42,517 nucleotides of DNA from Legionella sp. (GCA_030694525.1 JAUXYG010000042.1:1-42517), one strand, 5' to 3'. Counted from the stretch's first letter, positions 1-9,024 are shown. Numbers and translations: made by a program. The notes: generated by a model from the sequence alone, not told the origin.

Positions 1-356
1 GCACTACTCCTAAAAATAGATAAATAAATACCCCAAGTTTAATTAGGCGCGCGGCAATAAACCGAGTCTGTGGTTTGTTTAGGAAGTTCAATGTTTACTC
101 TCATGACCTGCCCCTTGATTTAAAAAAGACAAAATTACTTATTTTTGCCTTAGGTGGCCATTTTATATTCAATAACATGACGAGGTCAATTGCGGTGCGA
201 ATAGTTAATTTACGTTACATATATCAGATGAGTTAGACACCATGGCAAATCGCGAGTTAATACTGTTAGATTAGTGTAAAATATCTCGATAGATAACCTC
301 TATATTCTTTTAGCATGTTATAACAATTGAGCTTATTTGAGTCTTGGGAGATATAT
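1..356. other. Gene-free left edge
   Basis: AT-rich DNA in front of the first gene. I see no convincing coding frame. A 21-codon minus-strand frame (39-104) has a purine-rich stretch before its ATG but nothing else supports it. No clear sigma-70 promoter could be assigned to the downstream gene. Confidence 0.4.
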
Positions 357-992
357 ATGTTAAGTAAAAAAGAGCAACTGGTAGAAGATGCAAAACTAAA
401 AAGGGATATGGAGCAATTTAATACGGAAGAAAGCTTAAAAGCTGCTTTATTAGATGCCTCATTGGAAGAAACCTCGCAAAAAGCCAAGGCAGAATCTCAT
501 TTTAATCTAAAAGCTTTGGGACCTGACCCTGAGGATTGGAAGAAAATATATGCTGACTATAAGAGATTATATCCTGATAAACCCAATCAAAATAATACGT
601 TAATCTTTGATACACAAGAAGATGCAATTACCTTTTTTACTTCCCACGCGACCAGTGAGCCACCCCGAACTTTTTTGGTTTATGAAGTGGATCAACAGGG
701 TAATCGAACGGGTTTTAATTTGTTTTCTTGTGGCAATAACAAGCTGTATCAAGGTTCCTTGACGGACATTCAAAGTCAATTACAGGCTGATTTAAAAAAC
801 AATCCTGAGGATTTAAAGACAAAACAAGGTCTTGAAAAAATCACTCGTTGCTTAAATCCAGTTTCAGAGTATAAAGTTGCATTGCAACAAGCTAAAGCCC
901 CTGTTGATTCTGTGGAAGTGGAACAGCAAACGGCTAATAGTCTTCCAAATCCATTTAATACAAGGCCTAAATCTCCTTTTGAAAAAATATAG
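357..992 (+). CDS. Hypothetical protein, effector-like (211 aa)
   Basis: I do not recognise the family. The ATG at 357 is chosen because GGGAG (346-350) sits six bases upstream; an in-frame TTG at 327 has no such site. The first 45 residues are Lys/Glu-rich and probably helical, and no signal peptide or membrane segment is visible. The middle (about residues 50-150) is mixed and looks globular. The tail is Pro/Asn-rich and ends in PKSPFEKI. Soluble, charged proteins with disordered C-termini next to ankyrin genes are common among Dot/Icm substrates in Legionella, so a secreted effector is possible but is only inferred from context. The TAG stop is followed by a short AACT tandem (about 994-1010) that adds further in-frame stops. 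Confidence 0.7.
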   Translation: MLSKKEQLVEDAKLKRDMEQFNTEESLKAALLDASLEETSQKAKAESHFNLKALGPDPEDWKKIYADYKRLYPDKPNQNNTLIFDTQEDAITFFTSHATSEPPRTFLVYEVDQQGNRTGFNLFSCGNNKLYQGSLTDIQSQLQADLKNNPEDLKTKQGLEKITRCLNPVSEYKVALQQAKAPVDSVEVEQQTANSLPNPFNTRPKSPFEKI

Positions 993-1014
993 GAACTAAC
1001 TAACTAACTACCTT

Positions 1015-1041
1015 GATAAGAGGGATTTCAACCCTTTTATC
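1015..1041 (+). terminator. Stem-loop after the 211-aa gene
   Basis: GATAAGAGGG (1015-1024) can pair with CCCTTTTATC (1032-1041) around a 7-base loop, with one G-U pair. There is no T-run after it, so it is a weak candidate for an intrinsic terminator. Confidence 0.35.
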
Positions 1042-1129
1042 CAGTGTGCGAGTTTACGAAGACCCTTTAAATTTTTTCCCTAATGATCAAATAAAGATTT
1101 GGAATAGAGAAGATCGATAATAAATTCAA

Positions 1130-2029
1130 TTAAGGATTAATATTTTGCTCCGTTTCGGGTTCTGGTGTTAAAGATGGGTTTGAGGTGTACTGTCTATTTC
1201 GCCAGAAAGAATCATGGGTGGTTTTTGGGGCTTTGTTTTTTATTTCAAACTGCTCCTTTCTATTTTTTATAATCAACTCTATTTTTAAGTCTTGATATTT
1301 TTTAGCTTTGATTAGAGTTTCTAATGAAACTGAGGAATTATATAATTGGTCATTTAAAATATTAAACGGAGTTACCAGGTTATTATCTAAAATATTATCC
1401 TGTGCACCATTTTTTAATAATTCTATGGCAAAATCAAATTTTCCTTCGTTTAAAGCTTCGTGTAACAATGTCCAACCTGTTGAAGGACATTGTTCATTGA
1501 TGTTTAATAAATAAGGTACTAAAAGTCTAAAATGATCCAGATTATCATTACTCATGGCAATGCTTAGTGACCAATAAATATCCGCACCATCGTTAACCAG
1601 AGGATATTTTGCTTGTAGCAGGAGGTCATAACATGAACTATTAATCATAGCGATACAGTGAATATCAAACTCATAAAACCCATCACTGTTTGAGGACAAT
1701 GTTGAATTAAAAGGTTGGTAATCTCCCTGTACATTGGGATTATCCTTGGTGCTAACAAAGTTAGGAATAGTTACTTCAAAACACGCATCTGGGCAGATAC
1801 CAATTAGTATTGACAGGTGAACAAATAAACTGGTTAACATGAAACAGTTAACTTTAAGGTTTTCTTGTTCCTCTAATTGATGAATGACTTGGTGGCAAGC
1901 ATTGCCCTCATATATCCAATTCATTTCCTTAATATATACTGAAATCACATCAAACAATAAATCGATATCTGGCTCATTGGATTTAACCATTTTCTGATAA
2001 CGATACAGAATGGCACTTTCAATTGTCAT
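1130..2029 (-). CDS. Ankyrin-repeat protein with possible cysteine-hydrolase-like N-terminal domain
   Basis: The protein has 299 residues. The C-terminal half contains ankyrin repeats: residues 184-212 show the TGWTLLHEALNEG pattern followed by a hydrophobic helix and NGA turn, with weaker repeats on either side (about 152-183 and 217-240). The N-terminal half is unassigned. It shows Cys62 at the start of a hydrophobic helix (NCFMLTSLFVHLSILIG), His124 in FDIHCIAMIN and Asp135 in SSCYDLLL. That order and spacing resembles the Cys-His-Asp arrangement of transglutaminase/papain-fold enzymes. The ankyrin part is seen directly; the enzymatic part is an inference from three residues. There is no signal peptide. 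The gene faces the next ankyrin gene divergently. An effector role is likely from context but unproven. Confidence 0.75.
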   Translation of the reverse strand: MTIESAILYRYQKMVKSNEPDIDLLFDVISVYIKEMNWIYEGNACHQVIHQLEEQENLKVNCFMLTSLFVHLSILIGICPDACFEVTIPNFVSTKDNPNVQGDYQPFNSTLSSNSDGFYEFDIHCIAMINSSCYDLLLQAKYPLVNDGADIYWSLSIAMSNDNLDHFRLLVPYLLNINEQCPSTGWTLLHEALNEGKFDFAIELLKNGAQDNILDNNLVTPFNILNDQLYNSSVSLETLIKAKKYQDLKIELIIKNRKEQFEIKNKAPKTTHDSFWRNRQYTSNPSLTPEPETEQNINP

Positions 2030-2174
2030 ATTACTTCCTAAATATTCATTTTTTTAATTTGGTTTCAAAATTAAAAAAACTCAATGATAAACAGAATCAA
2101 TAAAATAGACAATACGAAAAATAATAGCGCACAAATGCAAATCAATTTTCATTATAAATAATTCAGAAAGGTAG

Positions 2175-2196
2175 GTTGGGTTCATTTTGACCCAAC
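2175..2196. other. Hairpin in the divergent ankyrin-gene intergenic region
   Basis: GTTGGGT (2175-2181) and ACCCAAC (2190-2196) form a 7-bp inverted repeat with an 8-base loop, inside the 294-bp AT-rich region (2030-2323) between two divergent ankyrin genes. It could be an operator or simply a hairpin. The rest of the region is unannotatable. Confidence 0.3.
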
Positions 2197-2323
2197 AAAA
2201 ACTCAATGAAGTAAATGAGTATTTTTTATAAAATCGAACCATAATTTAACGGTTTATTTTCTAATTTGATCAAACGGGGTCAAAAGTGTACAATTAGGTT
2301 CTTTTATTTAAGCACAAAAGATT

Positions 2324-3598
2324 ATGCCCAATTCTTCCAGCCAGCTTCTCGATCTTGAGCAATTTTTCAGTATTGCGAAACAAAATAAAACCGAACACAA
2401 TATTATTCGGCTTAAATCCCAAGCATTAGCAAAGATACTTCCTGAGCAATGTACATGCTTTATAAATACATTAAAACAAAATACCACACTTACCTTTTTG
2501 TCGCTTTCAAACGCTCCATTACCCGCAGTTTTTATACCTGCTCTCCTCGCAGCGCTTGCGGTAAATACAAGTATCATCGACTTGGAATATAACCCGGAGG
2601 GATTGTCTCAGGAGGCCATAAAACAAATAAAAAAAACAATTCGCCGTAATAGAAAAGAGGTTTTAAAACAAGAAATGAAACCTCAGCCAGTGGTGATTCT
2701 TGAGGAGGACGATGAGAGCGTTTTGTTTGTTCTCGCACAAAAAGCGGCAGAGCAGGGCGATTTAAACACTTTAGCTGCGCTCTTGCCTAAAATTTCAAAT
2801 TGGCCCCAGGAAGTTAATATTGGCGCCCAAAGCTTGTTGCATACTGCGGCCAAATATGGGCAAGTTGCTTGCTTACGTTACCTTTTAAGTAATGGGGCGG
2901 AGGTTGACTATAATCCTCAATTAAACGGAACATTTACTGGAACCGCTTTATTTGCGGCAGTAGGTCATAATCATTATTTAATTACTTATTTATTATTAAA
3001 GGCGGGCGCTAGCACTCAGGAGATGGGTAATGGTTTTCCGATACTTCATCGCGTACGCACTCGAGAGCTTGCACGTTTATTGGTGAAATTTAAAGCTAAT
3101 CCTTTAACTCTGTGTGACACCGACAAAAATACAGTGCTTCATTCTCAGCTTCAATTTCAAAACCCAAGCCTTAATTTATTAAGTTTTTTTCTAAGACGCG
3201 ATTTAAATATTAATGCATTAAATGAGCAAAAAGAAACGCCCCTTTTTGCCCTAGGGTTTAACCCTAATTTAAAACCCGAGGTGTTTTTAAAAATATTTAA
3301 CTTTTTAATCCGCAAAGGAGCCAATCTTGCGAAAAAAAATCACCATGGGGAAACGGTACGCGAAGCTACTCAAAATGAAAATAGTGCCTGGTATTATTAC
3401 TTCGATGTGGCAGAAAAAGAAATGAAAACGCTGAAACATTCTGCGCTTACTCTAAAAACGGTGTGCAAGCCAATCAGTAATCCATTGTTCCAGTTTTTTT
3501 CTCCTGAAGTGTGCGTACGAATTATTGATGCCACTAAAGAATATAAGGTGTTGGATGAGAGCAATAGAACAAACTTGATTGTGAAGCAACTGAATTAG
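2324..3598 (+). CDS. LRR-like plus ankyrin-repeat protein (424 aa)
   Basis: Residues about 25-110 look like one or two leucine-rich repeats of the ribonuclease-inhibitor kind: a TLTFLSLSNAPLP strand, then a helix, then NTSIIDLEYNPEGLS. Residues about 133-340 are a run of five to six ankyrin repeats, with the clearest at 168-197 (AQSLLHTAAKYGQ, then LLSNGAEVDY), 205-234 (TALFAAVGHNH, then LLLKAGAS) and 303-338 (ETPLFALG, then LIRKGANL). The C-terminal 75 residues are unassigned. It has no signal peptide or membrane segment. The ATG at 2324 is the first in frame but has only a weak ribosome site. Such LRR/ankyrin combinations are typical scaffolds for binding host proteins in Legionella effectors; this role is inferred. 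Confidence 0.8.
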   Translation: MPNSSSQLLDLEQFFSIAKQNKTEHNIIRLKSQALAKILPEQCTCFINTLKQNTTLTFLSLSNAPLPAVFIPALLAALAVNTSIIDLEYNPEGLSQEAIKQIKKTIRRNRKEVLKQEMKPQPVVILEEDDESVLFVLAQKAAEQGDLNTLAALLPKISNWPQEVNIGAQSLLHTAAKYGQVACLRYLLSNGAEVDYNPQLNGTFTGTALFAAVGHNHYLITYLLLKAGASTQEMGNGFPILHRVRTRELARLLVKFKANPLTLCDTDKNTVLHSQLQFQNPSLNLLSFFLRRDLNINALNEQKETPLFALGFNPNLKPEVFLKIFNFLIRKGANLAKKNHHGETVREATQNENSAWYYYFDVAEKEMKTLKHSALTLKTVCKPISNPLFQFFSPEVCVRIIDATKEYKVLDESNRTNLIVKQLN

Positions 3599-3870
3599 GG
3601 TCTCTGCTCCAGTGGTTCAAACCAATTTCTATCTGGATTAAATTAGTCATAATGAAATTAAGTGGCGCTTACATTTACCTGGAGAGAACATTTCACAATA
3701 AATAAGCCATTGAATTTATAAGTTTTTTAACAAAATTAATAAGATGATGGGAGGTGGACAGAACAAGCTTTATAAATGAATTCAAACTAATGACTAACAA
3801 GTAGCAACTATTTGCAATCATAACTCTTGTTGTGTTAAAATTAAACACATTGCGATTCCAGGAATGTTTC

Positions 3871-5337
3871 ATGAAAGAATGGTTGGATTTATTTTGTAAA
3901 GAGAGTGAAGAGATTAACTTAACTTTAAATGGTAAAACGTTTAATAAATCACAATGTGAATTTCTTGGTCAAGGTTCAGAAAAGCGAGTTTTTAAAATTA
4001 AAGATTCGAACCAATGCTTTTTTATACCTCATAAATGGAGCAGCAAAGAGGATTGGGAACACAAGATTAAGCTTGAAAAAAATCTCCTGGACCAAATAGA
4101 TAGCCTGGGAATAAAAGCTCAACGATTTGAAATCACTACCCTTTCTATATCAGAAGCTGGGCAAACGCCGCAAACTATTCATGTTTTAACTACGAAAGAC
4201 TTCGGTAGTCTTTGTGAGGAAGAGGGTATAAGTATTTACAATTATAAAGCACGTAAGGATCATGTAATTGGAACTCCTCCGGATTTTATTGCAATCATAG
4301 ATAAATTCTCCGACAAACTATTCGCTAAAAAAATGCTCGAAAAAATTATTTATGAATACGCAATTGCTTTTACTTTTGATTTACCAATTACTGTTATACA
4401 TAGCCCTGATGATAGTGAGCATTTCTGTTTTGAAAAATCTAATGATCCGGAGATGCCCCCTGTAGTGCGCTACATGTTTTGGGATGTGGTTCATGATTTT
4501 TATGGTTTGTTTAATACTATAGTGCCAACACTTGCTGATTTTAAAATGGGCAACAGAAAGGGCGAATACAATAGACCTTTCCGAGGGTTTGAGTGTCTGG
4601 TTAATCACGTTATTGACGCCATAAAATCAATGATCTTTCATTTGTACCACTATAATATAGACTATACTAAAATTTCAGATGAGTTAAAAAATAATTTGCT
4701 TGAGGCTATTGATGAGGAACTAATTGGTAAATCTTTAACCCACGCGAAAGAATTGGCGGTTAAATTTTTTGAGAAGAAACTCACTACGTTAAGCGATGAT
4801 TTTAAAACATTCCGCAACCAAGTCGCTGTATTTATTGAGATCATGCAAAGTGCGATATCCCTTGATAAACCTGATATGGTAGAGCAGGCTTTTAGGGCAA
4901 TGAATCTGGATATTAATTATATCTCTATTAATGAAATCGAGGATATCAATAAGTTCGCAAAAAAATATGGCAACGTCGATATTATGGAATTTATCGATAT
5001 TAATCTTGTTAAAGCAAAACAAATAAAAGAAGAAGACAATCTAAGGGTTAGACAGGAGCTTTTTGCAGCTAAAGTGGTTGATTTGAAAAATAGTTTTGTT
5101 ACCGAATACGAAAAGAAGCTAACCGCAAATAAAGGTGCATTTTTTGGTTTGTATTCCTTTTTTGTCAAAAGCCACGTGAATAAAAACATGTCACTCAATG
5201 AACTGGTAACCCATGCGCAAGGTCTCTCTAAAACCGGCAGTGGTAAACGAAGTCGCGAAGTGATGCAACATCTCGGCTGGTTGAATGATAGAAATGAAGT
5301 TGACAAGGAATTAAACCAATATTTGGTAAAAAATTAA
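3871..5337 (+). CDS. Kinase-like, effector-like protein (488 aa)
   Basis: The ATG at 3871 is preferred because AGGA (3860-3863) lies seven bases upstream; an in-frame GTG at 3832 lacks this. Residues 32-43 read LGQGSEKRVFKI, close to a protein-kinase glycine-rich loop, and a Lys follows in FIPHKW, where a beta-3 lysine could sit. A hinge-like stretch (TTKDFGSLCEEEG) comes later. I cannot find a clear HRD catalytic loop; YMFWDVVHDFYG and LADFKMGN are the nearest candidates for catalytic and metal-binding Asp. The C-terminal 200 residues are helical and charged. The end is rich in Lys/Asn, and GSGKRSREVMQHLGWL looks like a conserved tail. An atypical kinase or pseudokinase effector is a reasonable inference, not a demonstrated function. 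Confidence 0.65.
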   Translation: MKEWLDLFCKESEEINLTLNGKTFNKSQCEFLGQGSEKRVFKIKDSNQCFFIPHKWSSKEDWEHKIKLEKNLLDQIDSLGIKAQRFEITTLSISEAGQTPQTIHVLTTKDFGSLCEEEGISIYNYKARKDHVIGTPPDFIAIIDKFSDKLFAKKMLEKIIYEYAIAFTFDLPITVIHSPDDSEHFCFEKSNDPEMPPVVRYMFWDVVHDFYGLFNTIVPTLADFKMGNRKGEYNRPFRGFECLVNHVIDAIKSMIFHLYHYNIDYTKISDELKNNLLEAIDEELIGKSLTHAKELAVKFFEKKLTTLSDDFKTFRNQVAVFIEIMQSAISLDKPDMVEQAFRAMNLDINYISINEIEDINKFAKKYGNVDIMEFIDINLVKAKQIKEEDNLRVRQELFAAKVVDLKNSFVTEYEKKLTANKGAFFGLYSFFVKSHVNKNMSLNELVTHAQGLSKTGSGKRSREVMQHLGWLNDRNEVDKELNQYLVKN

Positions 5338-5346
5338 TATCGTCTT

Positions 5347-5379
5347 AAACAGTACCATTTTTACAATAGGGTACTGTTT
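5347..5379 (+). terminator. Intrinsic terminator after the kinase-like gene
   Basis: AAACAGTACC (5347-5356) pairs perfectly with GGTACTGTTT (5370-5379), ending in a short T-run, ten bases after the stop codon. The A-rich and T-rich arms could act in both directions. Confidence 0.7.
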
Positions 5380-5524
5380 CTAGAATCCCGCTTATTAACC
5401 ATAGTTAGTTTTCAGGAAGAAATTAAAACAGTGAATTATGATTCACATCAGCCGCAGCGAGTTATTTTTCGATAGTAATGTAGGGTCATTAATATCTTTA
5501 GTAACTAGTGCTTTGGTGAAATGT

Positions 5525-6399
5525 TTAGCTGGTCTCCATTTTCTGCATCAAATAATCAATAAATACGCGTATTTTAGGCTGCATGTAATGCATGGTTTTA
5601 AAATACATATAAAGACTTTGCTTCGGTGAACGATAATTTTCCAAAACTTCAATAAGTAGGTTTTTATCTAGATAATATTGTACCGTATCTAAATGGAATA
5701 GAGCGATACCAATTCCATCAAGACAACATTGCAAAAGAATGGAGGTGCTGTTTCCCCAGATTTTTGGTTCAAGGTATACTTTTTTATCACCAAAATCTAG
5801 AACCGTTGGTGATGGCCTTTTACTATGAGCAATATAATTGTGTTTTTCCAAGTCAATTGGTTCTTGAGGAGCGGTATGTGATTTTAAATAATCAGGAGAA
5901 GCGCACCACACATACGAATCGTCTTTAATACGGCGACATGTATATTGGGACGGAAAACCGGACATATATCCAATTAATAAGTCTATATCTTCTGTCTCTA
6001 AATTTGGGATTCGATCTGATAATTCGATATCCACGATTAAATTGGGATAAGAGAATAAAAACTCTCTCAAATTGGGAAGAATGTATCGCTCGCCAAAGGA
6101 AATGCTTCCCACAATGTTTAGTTTGCCCTGCACATCGCATTTATAAGAAGCAAGCAGGCCGTTGGTTTTTTCGATTTCACGTAGCAATAAAGCACAACGC
6201 TCATAAAATACTTTTCCAAATTCCGTTAGAGTTACTCTTCGGGTGGTCCGATAAAAAAGCTGACCACCAAGACTGTCTTCTAATAGTTTAATTTTTTTAC
6301 CTACTGCTGCAGGTGAAATTTTAAAAAAATGAGCCACCTTGGAAAAATTTTCTCTTCGGCAACACGTTTAAAAGTTTGTATTTGATCGAGTGTCCACAT
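5525..6399 (-). pseudogene. LysR-family regulator, frameshifted near its start
   Basis: From GTG 6337 downward, 270 residues match a LysR-type regulator: the end of the winged helix-turn-helix (KISPAAVGKKIKLLEDSLGG, then LFYRTTRRVTLTEFG), then a periplasmic-binding-protein-like effector domain (about residues 75-265). The first helix is missing from this frame. It is found upstream in another frame, starting at ATG 6399: MWTLDQIQTFKRVAEE. The two join if one base is added in the A4/T5 stretch at about 6343-6352, giving a continuous helix ending NFSKVAHFFKIS. The intact protein would be about 291 aa. The frame therefore carries a single-base deletion (a real mutation, or a homopolymer sequencing error). 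It is divergent from the racemase-family gene and probably its regulator. Confidence 0.85.
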
Positions 6400-6438
6400 C
6401 ACTGGATTGTAAACTTTAAGTAAATAATGAATAAACTT

Positions 6439-6453
6439 ATACCTCAATTGTAT
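6439..6453. promoter_or_regulatory. Candidate LysR binding site (ATAC-N7-GTAT)
   Basis: The 106-bp gap between the divergent regulator and racemase-family gene holds ATAC, seven bases, then GTAT. This is a dyad that satisfies the T-N11-A rule of LysR-type regulators (T6440 to A6452). The position suits autoregulation and control of the neighbour. Inferred only. Confidence 0.45.
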
Positions 6454-6505
6454 TCATATTTCCATGTATTAAGATGGTTATTCCTTAAATTAACAGGTGA
6501 ATTAT

Positions 6506-7299
6506 ATGCATCGTAAAAAAATTAATATTAGAGTAATCACAGGTTTTCCAAACAATCCAAATCAACCCTTTAGAGTAATTGAAGATTTATTGACGTTTCA
6601 AAGTCCGTGGGTTGAGATTAGCCTAAGTCATAATCCTATGGGTCCTATTCATTGCCAAAATGATATTCAACATGCACTTGCCATACCCGGGATTGCTCAA
6701 GCAGCAATGAGTGCTGAGCAAGAAGGGGCCAATGCAATTGTTATTGAGTCCATGGGGGATACAGGCCTTATTCCTGCCCGTGAGGCAGTAAAGATTCCTG
6801 TTATCGGATTGTCTGATTCCTCGATTCGAGTTGCTCAAATGTTAGGAAGAAAATTTGGGGTAATTACTGCTGGGGTATGGCATGGGACGCACTAGAAAGA
6901 GTCATGAAAAGCTATGGCCTTGAAAATCAGTATGTCGGATTTTCTCCATTAGGATTACAGCCCTTTTTTATTGATTCACCCTCAAGCAATAACTTTGAAG
7001 AAAAAATATTAAAAGCAGCTATTGAGCTGATTCAAAAGGATGCGGATACTCTTATCATGGGCGGCTCTTATTTTTTAGGAAAGAGTAAAGTACTTGGCGA
7101 ATTACTTTTTAAAGCCGGTTATCCGGATATCGTAGTTATAGACCCCTTGCCACTTGCAATACACTATGCCCAAATGATGGTTCATGCAGACCTCTCTCAT
7201 AGTAAAGTAATTTATGCAAATCCTCAGCAAGCCACTCCTGTGTTCGGTTATCCCCTTATCGAGGTTACACCTGGAGTAGGGGAGGTGTACGAGTCTTAA
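6506..7299 (+). pseudogene. Asp/Glu/hydantoin racemase-family gene, frameshifted
   Basis: Two overlapping frames make one racemase-family protein. The first (6506-6895) runs from an ATG with AGGTGA five bases upstream to a TAG just after FGVITAGVWHG. The second (from about 6877 to 7299) carries LERVMKSYGLE and the rest of the C-terminal lobe. A one-base change near 6873-6890 would restore about 263 aa. Family landmarks are clear: GDTGL, then IPVIGLSDSS, then FGVIT, and DADTLIMGG in the second lobe. The two catalytic cysteines of the family are absent: the usual ACFGD position reads ESMGD, and the usual LGCAG position reads MGGSY. It may be a decayed relative or a non-racemase branch. The divergent LysR gene is broken too. 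Confidence 0.8.
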
Positions 7300-7390
7300 T
7301 CAGGTTACTAGCAATCTTTATTTTATAATCGAATATTATTGGATGAAAAACTAAAAAACTTGTGATGGATAAGAGTTGGTTTTTTATGAT

Positions 7391-7412
7391 GTGAGCTTAG
7401 CGCTAAGCTCAC
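7391..7412. repeat. Perfect 22-bp palindrome without a loop
   Basis: GTGAGCTTAGC is followed directly by its exact reverse complement GCTAAGCTCAC. There is no T-run on the far side in either direction, so it is not a standard terminator. A loop-free dyad of this length suits a dimeric DNA-binding protein or a recombination site; the function is unknown. Confidence 0.6.
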
Positions 7413-7439
7413 GTCCATTCATCCCAAGGGGATAAAGCG

Positions 7440-7520
7440 ATGCGATTTTCTCCAGAAGAAAAAGAACACTTAAGTCAGGGTTTTATAGGTAAACACTGGC
7501 ACGGTTCAACCTCCAGTTAA
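7440..7520 (+). CDS. Possible 26-aa micro-protein
   Basis: An ATG with AAGGGG about eleven bases upstream opens a 26-codon frame starting MRFSPEEKEHLSQGF and ending HWHGSTSS. It is charged and has no signal peptide. It may be a small protein, the surviving start of a larger lost gene, or chance. Low confidence. Confidence 0.25.
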   Translation: MRFSPEEKEHLSQGFIGKHWHGSTSS

Positions 7521-7701
7521 CCGATCCCCCTCTTAATAGTATAATTTTGTCTCAGTTTCCACAATAATTTATGGCTAATAAACTATCCTAAGATTAGTAT
7601 TTATGCTAATAATCAATTGACTGGCGTAATACCCCCACTTTTTTTCGATACGCCTTGGAGTAATCAAAACATAACAGGACGCTCTATATGCGAGATTATA
7701 A

Positions 7702-9024
7702 ATGATGTCGCGAGTACTTTATTCACCGAAGCTCTTGGTATTCACTCTATTATTGTTGGTATTTTGCCAGGTAACCACGGCTGCAAAAGTGATTGAGCTG
7801 TCTGTTCATGGAGGCATTGGGCCTGCTACTGCTGATTATTTGGTCCGGGGCATAGAAAATGCCCAAAAAAGTGACTTAATTCTTATTCTAATTGATACGC
7901 CAGGTGGTTTGGATAAATCAATGCGTCAAATGGTACAATCCATCTTGACATCCAATGTTCCAGTGGTTGCTTATGTTGCGCCATCTGGTGCACGAGCGGC
8001 TAGTGCGGGCACTTATATACTTTATGCCAGTACTCTGGCGGCTATGGCACCAGGTACTCATTTGGGCGCGGCAAGTCCGGTTAGTTTAATGGGCGGCATG
8101 GGTGACGACAATAAAGATAAAAAACAAAAAACAACCATGGATAAAAAGGTGACTAATGATGCTGTTGCCACTATTCGTACACTGGCACAATTGCGCAATC
8201 GAAATGTTGCTTTTGCAGAAAAAGCAGTATTCGATGCAGCCACCATGACAGCGCCGGAAGCGCTGAAATCTGGGGTAATTAATTTCATTGCGCAAGATAG
8301 GAGTGATTTATTAGCCCAGCTTAATGGGGTATTGGTTACGCAAAATGGGCACCAAATTAAATTAGTTACTACCAATACACAGGTGAAAATAATTGAGCCT
8401 GATTGGCGTATGCGATTTTTATTAGTCATCACCGATCCAACCATTGCCTATTTATTATTATTGTTGGGTGTTTATGGCATTTTTTTTGAACTGGTAAATC
8501 CGGGTTTTATTGCTCCCGGTGTTATAGGTGCCGTGGCGATATTAGTTGCATTATATGCCTTGCAAATGTTACCCATTAACTATGCTGGTTTAGGTCTAAT
8601 TCTAGTGGGAATTGCATTTATGGTGGCTGAAGCATTTACTCCAAGTTTTGGTGTATTGGGATTAGGTGGAATGGTAGCCTTTATTGTAGGCTCAATATTG
8701 CTCATTGACACAGAGCAGGAAAGCTATCAGATTGCCTGGTCAGCAATTGGGATGATGGCGGTTGTAAATACCTTGATTTTTGTTATGGTACTAAGCATGG
8801 TCATCAAATCAAGAAAAAAGCCGATACAACATGGATCAAGCGTATTAATTGGAGCTGAAGGGAGAGCCTTAGGGGCTATCAAGCTGCAAGGACAAGCAGT
8901 TATTCACGGGGAAATATGGAGTGTCCATGCCAGACAACCCATAAGTGCTGGTAAACCGATAAAAGTAGTAGCAGCAGATGGTTTGCGATTGGAAGTTGAG
9001 GCCATTCAAGGAGAGATGAAATGA
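7702..9024 (+). CDS. nfeD: NfeD-family membrane serine protease (ClpP class)
   Basis: This is a full-length NfeD protein of 440 aa. It starts with a signal peptide or N-terminal membrane segment (residues 8-28). A ClpP-like domain follows (about 30-230) with the LIDTPGG strand, the nucleophile region [10 protein letters not shown] (Ser101 probable) and a Lys in MDKKVTNDA (about 148) as the general base. Four to five membrane segments come next (about 235-370), then a C-terminal OB-fold domain with AEGRALG and the GEIWS pattern. Proteins of this family cleave membrane-associated substrates such as stomatin-type proteins, and the next gene overlaps it by four bases (ATGA) and encodes just such a protein. 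The pair acts at the inner membrane in quality control or stress resistance; the substrate here is inferred from the known archaeal pair. Confidence 0.93.
   Translation: MMSRVLYSPKLLVFTLLLLVFCQVTTAAKVIELSVHGGIGPATADYLVRGIENAQKSDLILILIDTPGGLDKSMRQMVQSILTSNVPVVAYVAPSGARAASAGTYILYASTLAAMAPGTHLGAASPVSLMGGMGDDNKDKKQKTTMDKKVTNDAVATIRTLAQLRNRNVAFAEKAVFDAATMTAPEALKSGVINFIAQDRSDLLAQLNGVLVTQNGHQIKLVTTNTQVKIIEPDWRMRFLLVITDPTIAYLLLLLGVYGIFFELVNPGFIAPGVIGAVAILVALYALQMLPINYAGLGLILVGIAFMVAEAFTPSFGVLGLGGMVAFIVGSILLIDTEQESYQIAWSAIGMMAVVNTLIFVMVLSMVIKSRKKPIQHGSSVLIGAEGRALGAIKLQGQAVIHGEIWSVHARQPISAGKPIKVVAADGLRLEVEAIQGEMK

Larger units (their letters stand above)
7300..7701. other. 402-bp intergenic region
   Basis: It holds a perfect palindrome (7391-7412) and a 26-codon frame (7440-7520), both listed separately. 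The remaining sequence is AT-rich, with a T7 run near 7640 and no coding frame I can support. The promoter of the NfeD/slipin operon should lie in its right half, but no clean -35/-10 pair stands out. Confidence 0.4.

Noticed and set aside
39..104. 21-codon minus-strand frame with AAGGGG before its ATG
   Set aside because: Too short, with no recognisable features; chance is likely.
5438..5629. 63-codon plus-strand frame
   Set aside because: Mostly antisense to the end of the LysR gene and without coding features.
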